From assembly GCA_944322715.1 (NCBI GenBank), contig CALUPT010000012.1, positions 46,212 through 110,211 on the forward strand: a DNA stretch of 64,000 nt, given 5' to 3'. Source of the DNA: an uncultured Bacteroidales bacterium. GTDB taxonomy: Bacteria; Bacteroidota; Bacteroidia; Bacteroidales; UBA932. A model generated the notes under the pieces. The model worked only from the letters and a program-made list of their open reading frames with translations. It ran no database searches and was not told where the DNA came from. Positions 55,333 to 63,940 of the stretch are shown in pieces (positions within the stretch are counted from its first letter, which is position 1; every line of letters starts with the position of its first letter). A program made the position numbers and the translations under genes.

Positions 55333-57858
55333 TTACTGTTCATTTGCATTCTCATCTGCCGGTGTCTGATCCGAAGGGCCATCCTGCGGGTCATCCTCAT
55401 TGCCGCTTACAGCCGACACGGCCGCTATGGAATCCCCTTCCCTGATATTGATCAGACGCACGCCCTGTGTCGCCCTTCCCGCCACGCGGATGTCGGACAC
55501 GGCCATCCTTATCGTAAGGCCCGAACGGTTGATGATCATCAGGTCATCCGCATCCGTGACATTCTTTATCGCTACCAGACTTCCTGTCTTGTCGGTGATA
55601 TTGAGTGTCTTGACGCCCTTGCTGCCCCTGCTCGTAATCCTGTATTCATCGATGTCGGACCTCTTGCCATACCCGTGTTCGCTGACTACAAGGATGGTAT
55701 GGGATGCGGCATCCTCGGCCGATGGGTCGTAGCATACCATGCCTATGACCTCATCATCTTCTTCTATGTTGATGCCCCTCACTCCGGATGCGGTACGTCC
55801 CAGAGGTCTCGCATCAGTCTCCTCGAAACGGCAGCACCTTCCGTTGCGTCCCGCAAGCATGATCTGGCAATGTCCTGTGGTCATGGCGGCTTCAAGAAGC
55901 TCATCCCCCTCACGGACAGTGATGGCATTGACCCCGTTCGTCCTCGGCCTCGAATAAGCCTCGAGAGAAGTCTTCTTTATCACTCCCCTTTTCGTGGCAA
56001 GGACGATATAATTGTTGTTGATATAGTCCTCATCCTTGAGATTCCGGACATTGATATATGCCTTTATCTTGTCATCCGCCTCGATGTTCATCACATTCTG
56101 GAGGGCGCGGCCCTTCGATGCCCTCGACCCCTCGGGAATTTCATATACCTTGAGCCAGTAGCATCTTCCCTTCTGCGTAAAGAGAAGCATCGTACTGTGC
56201 ATGTTGGCCACATAGATATGCTCGATGAAATCCTCATCCCTCGTGGCGCTCCCCTTCATTCCGACACCTCCCCTGTTCTGGGTACGGTATTCGCTCAGGG
56301 ATGTGCGCTTGATATAGCCGAAATGCGAAATGGTGATGACCACATCCTCATCCGGATAGAAATCCTCCGGATTGAATTCTTCCGCAGACATGGCTATCTC
56401 TGTCCTTCTCTCATCTCCGTACTTCGCCTTCAGCTCCATCGTCTCGTTCTTGACGATCTCCATCTGCTTGTCGTAACTGCCGAGCACCTCCTGGCAATAG
56501 GCGATGAACTTCATGAGTTCATCGAATTCAGCCTGAAGCTTCTCCCTTTCCAGTCCGGTCAGCTGGCGGAGCCTCATCTCCACAATGGCGCTTGCCTGAG
56601 GATCCGTGAATCCGAACCTCCCCATCAGCTCATTCTTCGCATCCTCCACGGTCTTGGAAGCCCTGATGATGGCAATTATCTCATCGATCACATCCAGAGC
56701 CTTCAGAAGACCTTCAAGTATATGCGCCCGCTTCTGCGCCTTGTCCAGGTCGAACTCCGTCCTGCGGACGATCACATCGTGCCTGTGCTTTACGAAATAT
56801 CTTATGAGATCCTTGAGGCTCAGAGTCTTCGGCCTGCCATCCACCAACGCGACATTGTTCACCGAAAAGCTCGACTGCAGAGGGGAATACTTGAACAGGC
56901 TGTTGAGCACCACATTGGAGTTCGCTCCCATTTTCAGCTTGATCACCACCCTGACACCCTGCATGTTGGATTCATCGTTGACATACGCGATGCCATCGAT
57001 CTTCTTGCTCTCGACCAGGTCGGCTATCTTCTCGATCATCTCCCTCTTGTTGACCATATAAGGGATTTCGGTCACGACAATGGTCTCCCTGCCGGAATCG
57101 CTCACCTCTATATCGGTCTTGGACCGTATCACTATGCGCCCGCGGCCTGTCTCGAAGGCATCCCTGATGCCCTGGCGGCCCTGGATAATGCCTCCTGTCG
57201 GGAAATCCGGTCCCTTTATATATTGCATCAGCTCATCGATGGTGATGTCCGGATTGTCTATGTATGCGCAGATGGCATCGCAGCATTCCGAAAGATTGTG
57301 CGGGGCCATGTTGGTAGCCATACCCACGGCGATGCCGGAAGCGCCGTTAAGCAGCAGCAGAGGCACTTTTGTCGGAAGTACGGCCGGCTCCTGGAGACTG
57401 TCATCGAAGTTGTTCTGGAAATCCACCGTATTCTTGTCGAGATCCGCCAGTACCTCCTCGGCCACCTTTTCCAGTTTCGCCTCGGTATATCGCATGGCAG
57501 CCACCGGGTCGCCATCCATCGAGCCGAAGTTTCCCTGTCCTTTCACAAGCGGATACCTCAGGCTCCACCACTGGGCCATCCTGGCCATCGCATCATACAC
57601 GCTGGAATCCCCGTGGGGATGAAACTTACCGAGCACCTCTCCCACTATCCTCGCCGATTTCTTCGTCTGTCCGGTATAGGACAGGCCAAGCCCATCCATT
57701 CCGAAAAGCACCCTTCTCTGGACAGGTTTCAGACCATCCCGCACATCCGGCAGCGCCCGGGAGACAATCACCGACATCGAATAGTCGATATATGCGCTCC
57801 GCATCTGCTGGTCAATGTTCACCTGCTCAATCCTGCCTGTTATTTCCTCATTCTCCAT
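55333..57858 (-). CDS. gyrA: DNA gyrase subunit A
   Basis: 841-residue breakage-reunion subunit of gyrase. The catalytic Tyr is in [12 protein letters not shown] near residue 120. The quinolone-resistance region reads [19 protein letters not shown], with Ser and Asp at the two classic resistance positions, the susceptible state. The C-terminal beta-pinwheel has six GyrA-box blades (GIMVKRGKR-like sequences such as [38 protein letters not shown]). The tail (about 815-841) is acidic and disordered, ending ANEQ. Length is normal for the phylum. Confidence 0.97.
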   Translation of the reverse strand: MENEEITGRIEQVNIDQQMRSAYIDYSMSVIVSRALPDVRDGLKPVQRRVLFGMDGLGLSYTGQTKKSARIVGEVLGKFHPHGDSSVYDAMARMAQWWSLRYPLVKGQGNFGSMDGDPVAAMRYTEAKLEKVAEEVLADLDKNTVDFQNNFDDSLQEPAVLPTKVPLLLLNGASGIAVGMATNMAPHNLSECCDAICAYIDNPDITIDELMQYIKGPDFPTGGIIQGRQGIRDAFETGRGRIVIRSKTDIEVSDSGRETIVVTEIPYMVNKREMIEKIADLVESKKIDGIAYVNDESNMQGVRVVIKLKMGANSNVVLNSLFKYSPLQSSFSVNNVALVDGRPKTLSLKDLIRYFVKHRHDVIVRRTEFDLDKAQKRAHILEGLLKALDVIDEIIAIIRASKTVEDAKNELMGRFGFTDPQASAIVEMRLRQLTGLEREKLQAEFDELMKFIAYCQEVLGSYDKQMEIVKNETMELKAKYGDERRTEIAMSAEEFNPEDFYPDEDVVITISHFGYIKRTSLSEYRTQNRGGVGMKGSATRDEDFIEHIYVANMHSTMLLFTQKGRCYWLKVYEIPEGSRASKGRALQNVMNIEADDKIKAYINVRNLKDEDYINNNYIVLATKRGVIKKTSLEAYSRPRTNGVNAITVREGDELLEAAMTTGHCQIMLAGRNGRCCRFEETDARPLGRTASGVRGINIEEDDEVIGMVCYDPSAEDAASHTILVVSEHGYGKRSDIDEYRITSRGSKGVKTLNITDKTGSLVAIKNVTDADDLMIINRSGLTIRMAVSDIRVAGRATQGVRLINIREGDSIAAVSAVSGNEDDPQDGPSDQTPADENANEQ

Positions 57859-57888
57859 ATACTTATATTCTTCTCAACACATAGTGTG

Positions 57889-57896
57889 CAAAGATA
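57889..57896 (-). promoter_or_regulatory. -7 box of gyrA
   Basis: TATCTTTG on the minus strand, 30 bases before the gyrA ATG. The divergent Clp gene starts 38 bases beyond it, so the two promoters share this 75-base gap. Confidence 0.6.
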
Positions 57897-57933
57897 GGAA
57901 AAAATTCGTAATTTAGCGCGATAATTGGTCTAT

Positions 57934-60330
57934 ATGGAAATAAAAATTTCAGAAGAACTCAACGCCATAATCAACTATGCAAGGCAGGAAGCCATGCGCA
58001 CAGGAAGTTACGGAATAGGTCCGGACCATCTGTTCCTCGGCATGCTCCGGCACGAAGACAACACGGCCTGCCAGGTCCTGTCCCAATTGGATACGGACCT
58101 TCAGGAATTCAAGCGTTTCATTGACAGCAAGATCTTCACCAACGAGAGTATCCCGTACTCCGAAGCCGAACAGATAACGTTTTCGAGAGGTGCGCAGAAC
58201 GTATTGAGCATCACCGTTCTGGAAGCATCGAGATCCTGCAGCAGGGTCGCATCATCCCAGCACCTGCTTCTGGCACTGTGCAGAAGCACGGGAGGTTACG
58301 GGGTGACATATCTCAGGGATATAGGCATTGATTACGGCCGTGTAGCCGGCTGTCTCGAGAGGAGCGGACTGCTGGCCTGCGAAGAAGACAGGCGTCAGGG
58401 CACGGACGGGCAAGAAGAAAGGACGGAAGAGAATGCTGAAATTAGGGACAGCCGGAGCGGGGCATCCATCGTGGAGGATTTCGGATACGACATGACGCGT
58501 GCCGCCGAAGAAGGCAGGCTCGACCCTGTGGTCGGACGGGAGGAAGAGACGGAAAGGGTAATCCAGATACTCGGCAGAAGAAAGAAGAACAACCCGATGC
58601 TGGTAGGGGATCCGGGAGTAGGAAAATCCGCCATAGTGGAAGGCATTGCCCTCAGAATAGCTTCCGGAGATATCTCCTCCTCTCTGAAACACAAGAGGAT
58701 AATATCGCTGGATATCGCATCGGTGGTCGCCGGGACCAAATACAGGGGAGATTTCGAAAAAAGGCTCAAGGCAATCATAAAGGAGCTGGCCGGCAATCCG
58801 GACATAATCCTGTTCATCGACGAGTTCCATACTCTTGTAGGGGCGGGAGGCTCGTCCGGGAGTCTGGATGCGGCGAACATGCTGAAGCCGGCCCTCGCCA
58901 GAGGCGAACTCCAGTGCATAGGAGCCACCACGATAGATGAGTTCACAAGGATAGTGGAGAAGGATGGCGCCTTGGACAGGAGGTTCCAGAAAATAATGGT
59001 GGAGCCGACAGACATCGCCCACACTGTTTCCATCCTCAGGAAGATAAAGGCGAACTACGAGGACTTCCATTCCGTACGCTATACGGATGAGGCCATCGAA
59101 GCCTGCGCCAGGCTGTCCGACAGATACATAACCGGCAGATGTCTTCCGGACAAGGCCATAGATGCCCTTGATGAGGCCGGTTCAATGGTGCATCTGAAAA
59201 ATTCCGGACACAGGGGCGGGAGGGACGTCATGGCGGATGACATAGCCGCCGTGATCTCTAAGATTACCGGCATCCCGGTCGGCAAGGTAGCCGAATCCGA
59301 AAGCGAAAGGCTCATGAAAATGGAGGAAAGGCTCAGGGGCAGGATAGCAGGCCAGGATGATGCCATCCGCAAGGTCGTAAGCGCCATCCGCCGCAACAGG
59401 GCCGGCATCAAGGACCCTCACCGTCCCGTGGGAAGTTTCCTGTTCTTCGGTCCGACCGGAGTGGGAAAGACCCAGCTTGCCAAATCGATAGCGGAATACC
59501 TTTTCGGCAGCCAGGACAACATCGTAAGGATAGACATGAGCGAATACATGGAGAAATTCACGGTATCGAGGCTCATCGGCGCCCCTCCGGGATACGTGGG
59601 ATACGAGGAGGGAGGACAGCTGAGCGAGAGGGTCAGGAGGCAGCCCTACAGCGTCGTGCTTCTCGACGAGATCGAGAAGGCCCATCCTGACATATTCAAC
59701 CTGCTGCTCCAGGTACTTGATGAGGGCAGGCTGACCGACAGCAACGGAAGGACGGTGGATTTCCGCAACACCATACTCATAATGACATCCAACGTCGGCA
59801 GCCGCGAGATGGAAGAATACGGCAACGGCCTCGGCTATGCGACAGCATCCAAAGACCTGTCTTCCAGCAGGAAATCGATATTGGAGAAATCCATCCGGAA
59901 AGTGTTCCCGCCTGAATTCATAAACAGGATAGACGAGCGGATACAGTTCAACCCTCTCGGAAGGGAAGACATGGAGAGGATAATCGACATTGAACTCAAG
60001 GATCTCCGGCGCAGGGTGGCCGAAACCGGATACCGGCTCAACATCACGCCATCGGCGAAGAAACTGGTCGCCGAAGAGGGATACGATCCCAAATTCGGGG
60101 CAAGGCCTCTCAAAAGGGCCATCCAGAAATACATCGAAAATCCGGTATCGGAATACATCATATCCGTGAGAAGGCACGGCGGGGGCGATGACGGCATCAT
60201 GACCATCAAGGTGGGTACTACCCCAGACAGATCCGACACCATAGTCACTCCGGGAAGGAAACTACACAGTCTCCACATCGACGAGTTCGAGGTCAAGGTC
60301 ACTGATGATGCCGGCAATGGCATTGAATGA
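57934..60330 (+). CDS. ClpC/ClpA-type AAA+ unfoldase without middle domain
   Basis: 798 residues from the ATG at 57934. The N-terminal Clp_N repeats (about 1-145; YGIGPDHLFLGMLRHEDN, SSQHLLLALCRSTGGYGV) precede ATPase D1 (Walker A GDPGVGKS at 225-232, Walker B ILFIDEFH) and D2 (GPTGVGKT at 506-513, VVLLDEIEKAH). A ClpP-docking loop is suggested by NGLGYATA. Between the end of D1 (DEAGSMVHLKN, 413-423) and the next D1/D2 element (DDIAAVISKITGIPV) only about 12 residues remain where ClpC normally carries a coiled-coil middle domain of about 50, so the layout is that of ClpA although the sequence is ClpC-like. It should feed ClpP; no clpP is nearby. Confidence 0.9.
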   Translation: MEIKISEELNAIINYARQEAMRTGSYGIGPDHLFLGMLRHEDNTACQVLSQLDTDLQEFKRFIDSKIFTNESIPYSEAEQITFSRGAQNVLSITVLEASRSCSRVASSQHLLLALCRSTGGYGVTYLRDIGIDYGRVAGCLERSGLLACEEDRRQGTDGQEERTEENAEIRDSRSGASIVEDFGYDMTRAAEEGRLDPVVGREEETERVIQILGRRKKNNPMLVGDPGVGKSAIVEGIALRIASGDISSSLKHKRIISLDIASVVAGTKYRGDFEKRLKAIIKELAGNPDIILFIDEFHTLVGAGGSSGSLDAANMLKPALARGELQCIGATTIDEFTRIVEKDGALDRRFQKIMVEPTDIAHTVSILRKIKANYEDFHSVRYTDEAIEACARLSDRYITGRCLPDKAIDALDEAGSMVHLKNSGHRGGRDVMADDIAAVISKITGIPVGKVAESESERLMKMEERLRGRIAGQDDAIRKVVSAIRRNRAGIKDPHRPVGSFLFFGPTGVGKTQLAKSIAEYLFGSQDNIVRIDMSEYMEKFTVSRLIGAPPGYVGYEEGGQLSERVRRQPYSVVLLDEIEKAHPDIFNLLLQVLDEGRLTDSNGRTVDFRNTILIMTSNVGSREMEEYGNGLGYATASKDLSSSRKSILEKSIRKVFPPEFINRIDERIQFNPLGREDMERIIDIELKDLRRRVAETGYRLNITPSAKKLVAEEGYDPKFGARPLKRAIQKYIENPVSEYIISVRRHGGGDDGIMTIKVGTTPDRSDTIVTPGRKLHSLHIDEFEVKVTDDAGNGIE

Positions 60331-60387
60331 ATCGGATGACGAAAACATGGAACTGAGGGACTCAAGGGTAAAATCCGTATTTTTCAT
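60262..60387 (-). CDS. Small acidic protein (41 aa) antisense to the clpC end
   Basis: Unrecognised 41-codon gene. It starts at 60387 (MKNTDFTLESLSSMFSSSDS) and ends LELVDVETV. A perfect AGGAGG stands 6 bases before the ATG (60399-60394), rare in this window, and a -7 box TACCTTTG is at 60422-60415. The peptide is serine-rich and acidic (1 Lys, 8 Asp/Glu), with no Cys and no signal peptide; residues 21-38 (FNAIAGIISDLDLELVDV) could form an amphipathic segment. The last 69 bases overlap the 3' end of the Clp gene on the other strand. The open frame continues upstream past the ATG, but that part is the shadow of the HAD gene. Function unknown; a regulatory small protein or peptide precursor are possibilities. 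Confidence 0.55.
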   Translation of the reverse strand: MKNTDFTLESLSSMFSSSDSFNAIAGIISDLDLELVDVETV

Positions 60388-60414
60388 AATATGCCTCCTT
60401 TTGTTTTTACAATG

Positions 60415-60452
60415 CAAAGGTAAGGCACAAGTGTACCAAAGTACGGCACAAG
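60415..60452 (-). promoter_or_regulatory. Promoter and direct repeats of the small acidic protein gene
   Basis: -7 box TACCTTTG (60422-60415). Upstream lie two CTTGTGCC direct repeats (60431-60424 and 60452-60445), 21 bases or two helical turns apart, flanking the palindrome GTACTTTGGTAC. The usual -33 TTG at 19-20 bases is missing, so the repeats may bind an activator. They are equally close to the HAD gene on the other side. Confidence 0.45.
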
Positions 60453-60471
60453 CATAAATTTTTACTGGAAA

Positions 60472-61143
60472 ATGACAAGACTTGCGATATTCGATCTCGA
60501 TGGCACCCTCCTCAACACGATAGAGGACCTTGCCTCGGCCTGCAACCACGCCCTGAAAGGCTGCGGCTGCCCTGAAAGGAAACTTGATGAATACTACGGG
60601 ATGGTCGGAAAAGGAATATACAATCTTTTCCGTGCCGCCCTCCCTGAAGGAAAGAAGGATGAAGGTACGGTGCAGAAGATGGCCGGACTGTTCATCCCCT
60701 ATTACGACATGCACAAGTGCGACCTTACCAGGCCGTATCCCGGAATAACGGAACTGCTCGGAAGGCTTTCCCGCGAAAAGGTGAGGCTTGCCGTGGCCTC
60801 CAACAAATATCAGGAAGGGGCTGAAAGCATTGTGGCCCGTTATTTCGGACAGTTCGGCTTCGTCAAGGTGCTCGGGCAGAGGGAAGGGAAACCGATCAAG
60901 CCATCTCCGGAAATCGTAGAGGAGATAATGTCGCATGAGGCCGGCACGACGAAAGATGAAGTCGTCTACATCGGGGATTCGGATGTGGACATGCAGACAG
61001 GGCTGAACGCAGGCATCAGGACCATCGGGGTGACATGGGGTTTCAGAAGCAGGGAGGAGCTGGAGGCATACGGTCCGTGGAGGCTGGCAGACTCACCCGA
61101 AGAACTCGGGGAAATCATACTCGGGGACAGGTCCGGAAGATAG
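60472..61143 (+). CDS. HAD-superfamily phosphatase, phosphoglycolate phosphatase-like
   Basis: 223-residue cytoplasmic hydrolase. HAD motif I is FDLDGTLLNT (residues 7-16), motif II VAVASNK (written LAVASNK) near 106, motif III Lys in GKPIKPSPE near 143, and motif IV VVYIGDSDVDMQTGLNAG near 163. The helical C1 cap between motifs I and II is typical of Gph/PgmB enzymes. Gph removes phosphate from 2-phosphoglycolate formed in DNA repair; a sugar-phosphatase role is equally possible. Confidence 0.85.
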   Translation: MTRLAIFDLDGTLLNTIEDLASACNHALKGCGCPERKLDEYYGMVGKGIYNLFRAALPEGKKDEGTVQKMAGLFIPYYDMHKCDLTRPYPGITELLGRLSREKVRLAVASNKYQEGAESIVARYFGQFGFVKVLGQREGKPIKPSPEIVEEIMSHEAGTTKDEVVYIGDSDVDMQTGLNAGIRTIGVTWGFRSREELEAYGPWRLADSPEELGEIILGDRSGR

Positions 61144-61170
61144 GCAGACAAACAAAAGCGACATATTATC

Positions 61171-62379
61171 ATGGAAAAGGAATGCTGGAGGGACACCCTC
61201 TCGAAGTACATTGTCTATGCGGCCATCGCCGCCATTATAGGCATCATCTGCTGGTATTTCAGGAACATAATAATATATATCCTGATCGCCGGGGTGCTGT
61301 CGCTGATCGGCAGCCCGCTCGCCGAATCCCTGAAGAAGATCCATATCGGGAAATGGAAGTTTCCCGACTGGGCGGCATCCATCGTCACGATAGTCATAAT
61401 CCTCGGCCTGCTTCTGTCCATCCTGACACTTATCGTGCCTATCGTCATGAGCATAGTGAAGGACATTTCGATGGTGGATGTCGGCAATACCGTAAAATCC
61501 ATATCGGGACCTCTCGCCGACCTCAACATGTTCCTGGTGGACAGGTTCCCTAATCTCGGACCCGGTTTCAGAATAGAGAACGTGGTGATGGAACAGCTGC
61601 AGAAACTTCTGGATGTATCGGTATTCTCCTCGCTTCTCAGTTCCGTGACATCATTCCTCGCAAGCTTCGGAGTCGGGATATTCTCGATAGTCTTCATAGC
61701 TTTCTTCTTCTTCAAGGAGAACGGAAAGTTCACCGCAATAATAGAGGCCCTCGTCCCCGACAGATACGAAGAGAAGGCCCGGGAGTCCATCGGAGACATA
61801 TCGCATCTGCTGTCGAGATATTTCCTCGGACTCGTGGTGGAAATATGCGGGGTGGCCTTCATCAATTTCCTCGGACTGATGTTCGTGGCGAAAATGGGAT
61901 TCAGCGCATCCATCGGCATTGCCTTCATGACCGGAATCATGAACATCGTCCCGTATGTGGGTCCGTGGATAGGCGGCGCCCTCGGGACGGTACTGGGCAT
62001 AACGATGAAATTCGTATGCTCCACCCATGTCGGGCTCGATGTGAATTTCTGGACATTCATCATCATCATGATCGCCATATTCTGCGTCACCCAGATAGTG
62101 GACAACTACTTCTTCCAGCCGGTAATCTACTCCAGCAGCATCAAGGCGCATCCTCTCGAGATATTCATAGTGCTGCTGATGGCAGGGACGATAGGAGGCA
62201 TCCTCGGAATGCTCGTCGCCATCCCTTGCTACACGGTAATAAGGGTCATAGCCGGCAAATTTTTCCGCAACATAAAGTTCATCCGGAAACTGATTCCCGA
62301 AGAAGCCCCGGAGACTGCAGGGAAATTCCTGAAATACGGAAAGAATACCAAGAAAGAAAACAAAGGCAACACGATATAG
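61171..62379 (+). CDS. AI-2E family membrane transporter
   Basis: 402-residue inner-membrane protein of the AI-2E (PerM/YdiK-like) family with about eight helices: YIVYAAIAAIIGIICWYF and IIIYILIAGVLSLIGSPLAE near the N-terminus, IVTIVIILGLLLSILTLIVP, SFGVGIFSIVFIAFFFFKEN, YFLGLVVEICGVAFINFLGL, and the conserved FMTGIMNIVPYVGPWIGG near residue 255. The basic cytoplasmic tail ends NTKKENKGNTI. Members export signals or act as ion antiporters; the name should not be taken as evidence of AI-2 transport. Confidence 0.9.
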   Translation: MEKECWRDTLSKYIVYAAIAAIIGIICWYFRNIIIYILIAGVLSLIGSPLAESLKKIHIGKWKFPDWAASIVTIVIILGLLLSILTLIVPIVMSIVKDISMVDVGNTVKSISGPLADLNMFLVDRFPNLGPGFRIENVVMEQLQKLLDVSVFSSLLSSVTSFLASFGVGIFSIVFIAFFFFKENGKFTAIIEALVPDRYEEKARESIGDISHLLSRYFLGLVVEICGVAFINFLGLMFVAKMGFSASIGIAFMTGIMNIVPYVGPWIGGALGTVLGITMKFVCSTHVGLDVNFWTFIIIMIAIFCVTQIVDNYFFQPVIYSSSIKAHPLEIFIVLLMAGTIGGILGMLVAIPCYTVIRVIAGKFFRNIKFIRKLIPEEAPETAGKFLKYGKNTKKENKGNTI

Positions 62380-62408
62380 CCGCAATACGGCACAAACGGA
62401 TCCATACG

Positions 62409-63368
62409 ATGAGAAATACGATTCTTGCAATGCTTCTCGCTCTCCTGCCATTATCCCTGACGGCAGGCAGTCCGTCCGGCCCCGATGGCATGGAACCGGA
62501 TGGGACATACATGTTCACGCAGAGGGACACATGCGACCTGTATCTGGACATATACGGTCCGGCTCCGGGAAGCGAAACCATGTACAACGGGAAAAGGAAG
62601 CCGACCATACTGTTCGTCTTCGGCGGAGGGTTCATCTCCGGAAGCAGGGCAGAGAACTACAACCTCCCGTGGTACAGGGAACTGACGGAAAACGGATACG
62701 GAGTGATCGCCATCGACTACAGGCTCGGTCTGAAAGGGGCGAAATCCGTAGGGATCGCCCAGGTAAACCAGCTCGACACTGCGATACATCTTGCAGTGGA
62801 AGACCTTTTCTGCGCCACCGCATTCATAATCGACAATGCCGATGCACTTGGAGTGGACCCTGACAACATCGTACTGTGCGGGTCATCCGCCGGGGCAATC
62901 ACCATCCTTCAGGCGGAATACGAACTCTGCAACAGGGCTCCCCTCGCCTCCATACTTCCGGAAGATTTCAGATATGCAGGACTCATGTCATTCGCGGGAG
63001 GCATCCTCTCCCGTCAGGGGAAACTGAAATTCGAAAGGGAGACCTCACCGGTCATGCTTCTGCACGGGACGGATGACAGGCTCGTCAACTACAGGCAGAT
63101 CGCATTCTTCAACCTCGGATTCTACGGGTCGGACAAGATAGCCGAAAGGATGGAAAGGTACGGCTGCCGATACAACATATTCCGTTATCCCGGACACGGG
63201 CATGAAATAGCAAGCATTATGGGACTTACCGTAGACATGCAGGACAGGTTCATAAAGGACAACATACTGGATGGCAAGCGCAGAATCATCGATGCGACCA
63301 TAACGGACCCTGCAATACCGGCCGGAAACGGAATGTCGCAATCCCGCAAGGAACTCTACGGCGACTGA
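62409..63368 (+). CDS. Secreted alpha/beta-hydrolase (esterase type)
   Basis: 319 residues; signal peptide MRNTILAMLLALLPLSLTAG. The oxyanion-hole motif is FVFGGGFISGS near 63, the nucleophile elbow GSSAGAITI near 160, the acid Asp in LLHGTDDRLVNYR near 225, and the His in YPGHGHEI near 265. This is the carboxylesterase/lipase order of an acyl-ester hydrolase in the periplasm or outside the cell. The start at 62409 lies 29 bases after the AI-2E stop; the longer open frame from 61845 overlaps that gene and is spurious. The natural substrate, perhaps an acetylated or feruloylated sugar, is unknown. Confidence 0.87.
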   Translation: MRNTILAMLLALLPLSLTAGSPSGPDGMEPDGTYMFTQRDTCDLYLDIYGPAPGSETMYNGKRKPTILFVFGGGFISGSRAENYNLPWYRELTENGYGVIAIDYRLGLKGAKSVGIAQVNQLDTAIHLAVEDLFCATAFIIDNADALGVDPDNIVLCGSSAGAITILQAEYELCNRAPLASILPEDFRYAGLMSFAGGILSRQGKLKFERETSPVMLLHGTDDRLVNYRQIAFFNLGFYGSDKIAERMERYGCRYNIFRYPGHGHEIASIMGLTVDMQDRFIKDNILDGKRRIIDATITDPAIPAGNGMSQSRKELYGD

Positions 63369-63431
63369 CCGTGCTTTCCAGTGTGTGGGCGGGAAAATTT
63401 TCCGGAGGAAATACTGAACCGTAACTTTATC

Positions 63432-63662
63432 TCATAAAAAATCATAGATAAAGTAGTAACTCGGTATTGTACTGTACAGTTTCCACTCCGAAATACTTTC
63501 CTGTATATTCCACAAATGGGCATAAAGCCCTTCCTTTCGGATAAGCTCATCGTGCGTGCCTTCTTCCTTTATCCGCCCGTTGTCCAAGACGATTATCCGG
63601 TCGGCATCCTTGATGGTTTTGAGCCTGTGGGCAATGGCAATGACGGTGCGTCCTTTAATCAA
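63432..63662 (-). pseudogene. ABC exporter, C-terminal fragment
   Basis: 76 codons that match only the last part of an MsbA-like ABC exporter ATPase: [16 protein letters not shown] with the H-loop His, then [20 protein letters not shown] and [12 protein letters not shown]. Walker A, signature and Walker B, which should lie upstream, are absent because the homology stops at about 63665, where a plus-strand fragment of another gene begins. The last 15 residues ([15 protein letters not shown]) look non-native. It cannot be functional. Confidence 0.8.
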
Positions 63663-63862
63663 AGAGCCAACATGGCACTTTGAATTGCACTTTGGATGAA
63701 ATTGCCCTGCTGAAATTCCTCAAAGACAATCCCGGAGCCACTCAAACAGAGATTGCGGCACATATCGGCAAATCTCCCAGAACTGTCAAGCGAATGACGC
63801 CATCTTTGATAGAACGCGGCTTGCTGGAACGGGAAAACGGGAAAAGAAACGGGAAATGGAGA
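63662..63862 (+). pseudogene. AlbA_2/AAA_4-type protein, C-terminal winged-helix fragment
   Basis: Reads [20 protein letters not shown] then TQTEIAAHIGKSPRTVKRMT and LIERGLLERENGKRNGKW. The GTLN-type stretch followed by a winged helix is how the C-terminus of RecG-like AlbA_2 (Schlafen-type) ATP-binding proteins ends. The several-hundred-residue N-terminal part is missing. The open frame continues to 63988 but loses family resemblance after about 63862. A TTG at 63680 is the first possible start, but there is no promoter box, so this is a fragment. Confidence 0.6.
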
Positions 63863-63897
63863 TCTATGGAAATGTATGTTCGTTCGCTTTCTGGCAT
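63856..63897 (-). pseudogene. Y-family DNA polymerase, N-terminal fragment
   Basis: From the ATG at 63897 the minus strand reads MPESERTYISIDL, the start of an ImpB/MucB/UmuC-type Y-family polymerase (normally RTYIAIDLKSFYASVE). After IDL it changes abruptly to the reverse of the AlbA_2 fragment. A complete promoter precedes it (63910-63940). Only 13 codons remain. Confidence 0.5.
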
Positions 63898-63909
63898 GAT
63901 GCAAAGTTA

Positions 63910-63940
63910 CAAATTTAGAAGCAGCCTGAAATTTTATCAA
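63910..63940 (-). promoter_or_regulatory. Promoter of the truncated Y-family polymerase
   Basis: On the minus strand TTG (63940-63938), 20 bases, then TAAATTTG (63917-63910); a second box TAACTTTG adjoins at 63909-63902. It now points into the fragment mosaic. Confidence 0.55.

Noticed and set aside
55231..57897. 888-codon open frame on the plus strand opposite gyrA
   Set aside because: Antisense shadow of gyrA with no recognisable motifs and no promoter.
60388..60936. Upstream extension of the small acidic protein frame to 224 codons
   Set aside because: The part above 60387 lies antisense to the HAD phosphatase gene and above the promoter and Shine-Dalgarno that define the short gene.
61845..62408. 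N-terminal extension of the alpha/beta-hydrolase frame into the AI-2E gene
   Set aside because: The extension is an out-of-frame reading of the transporter; the ATG at 62409 gives a proper signal peptide.
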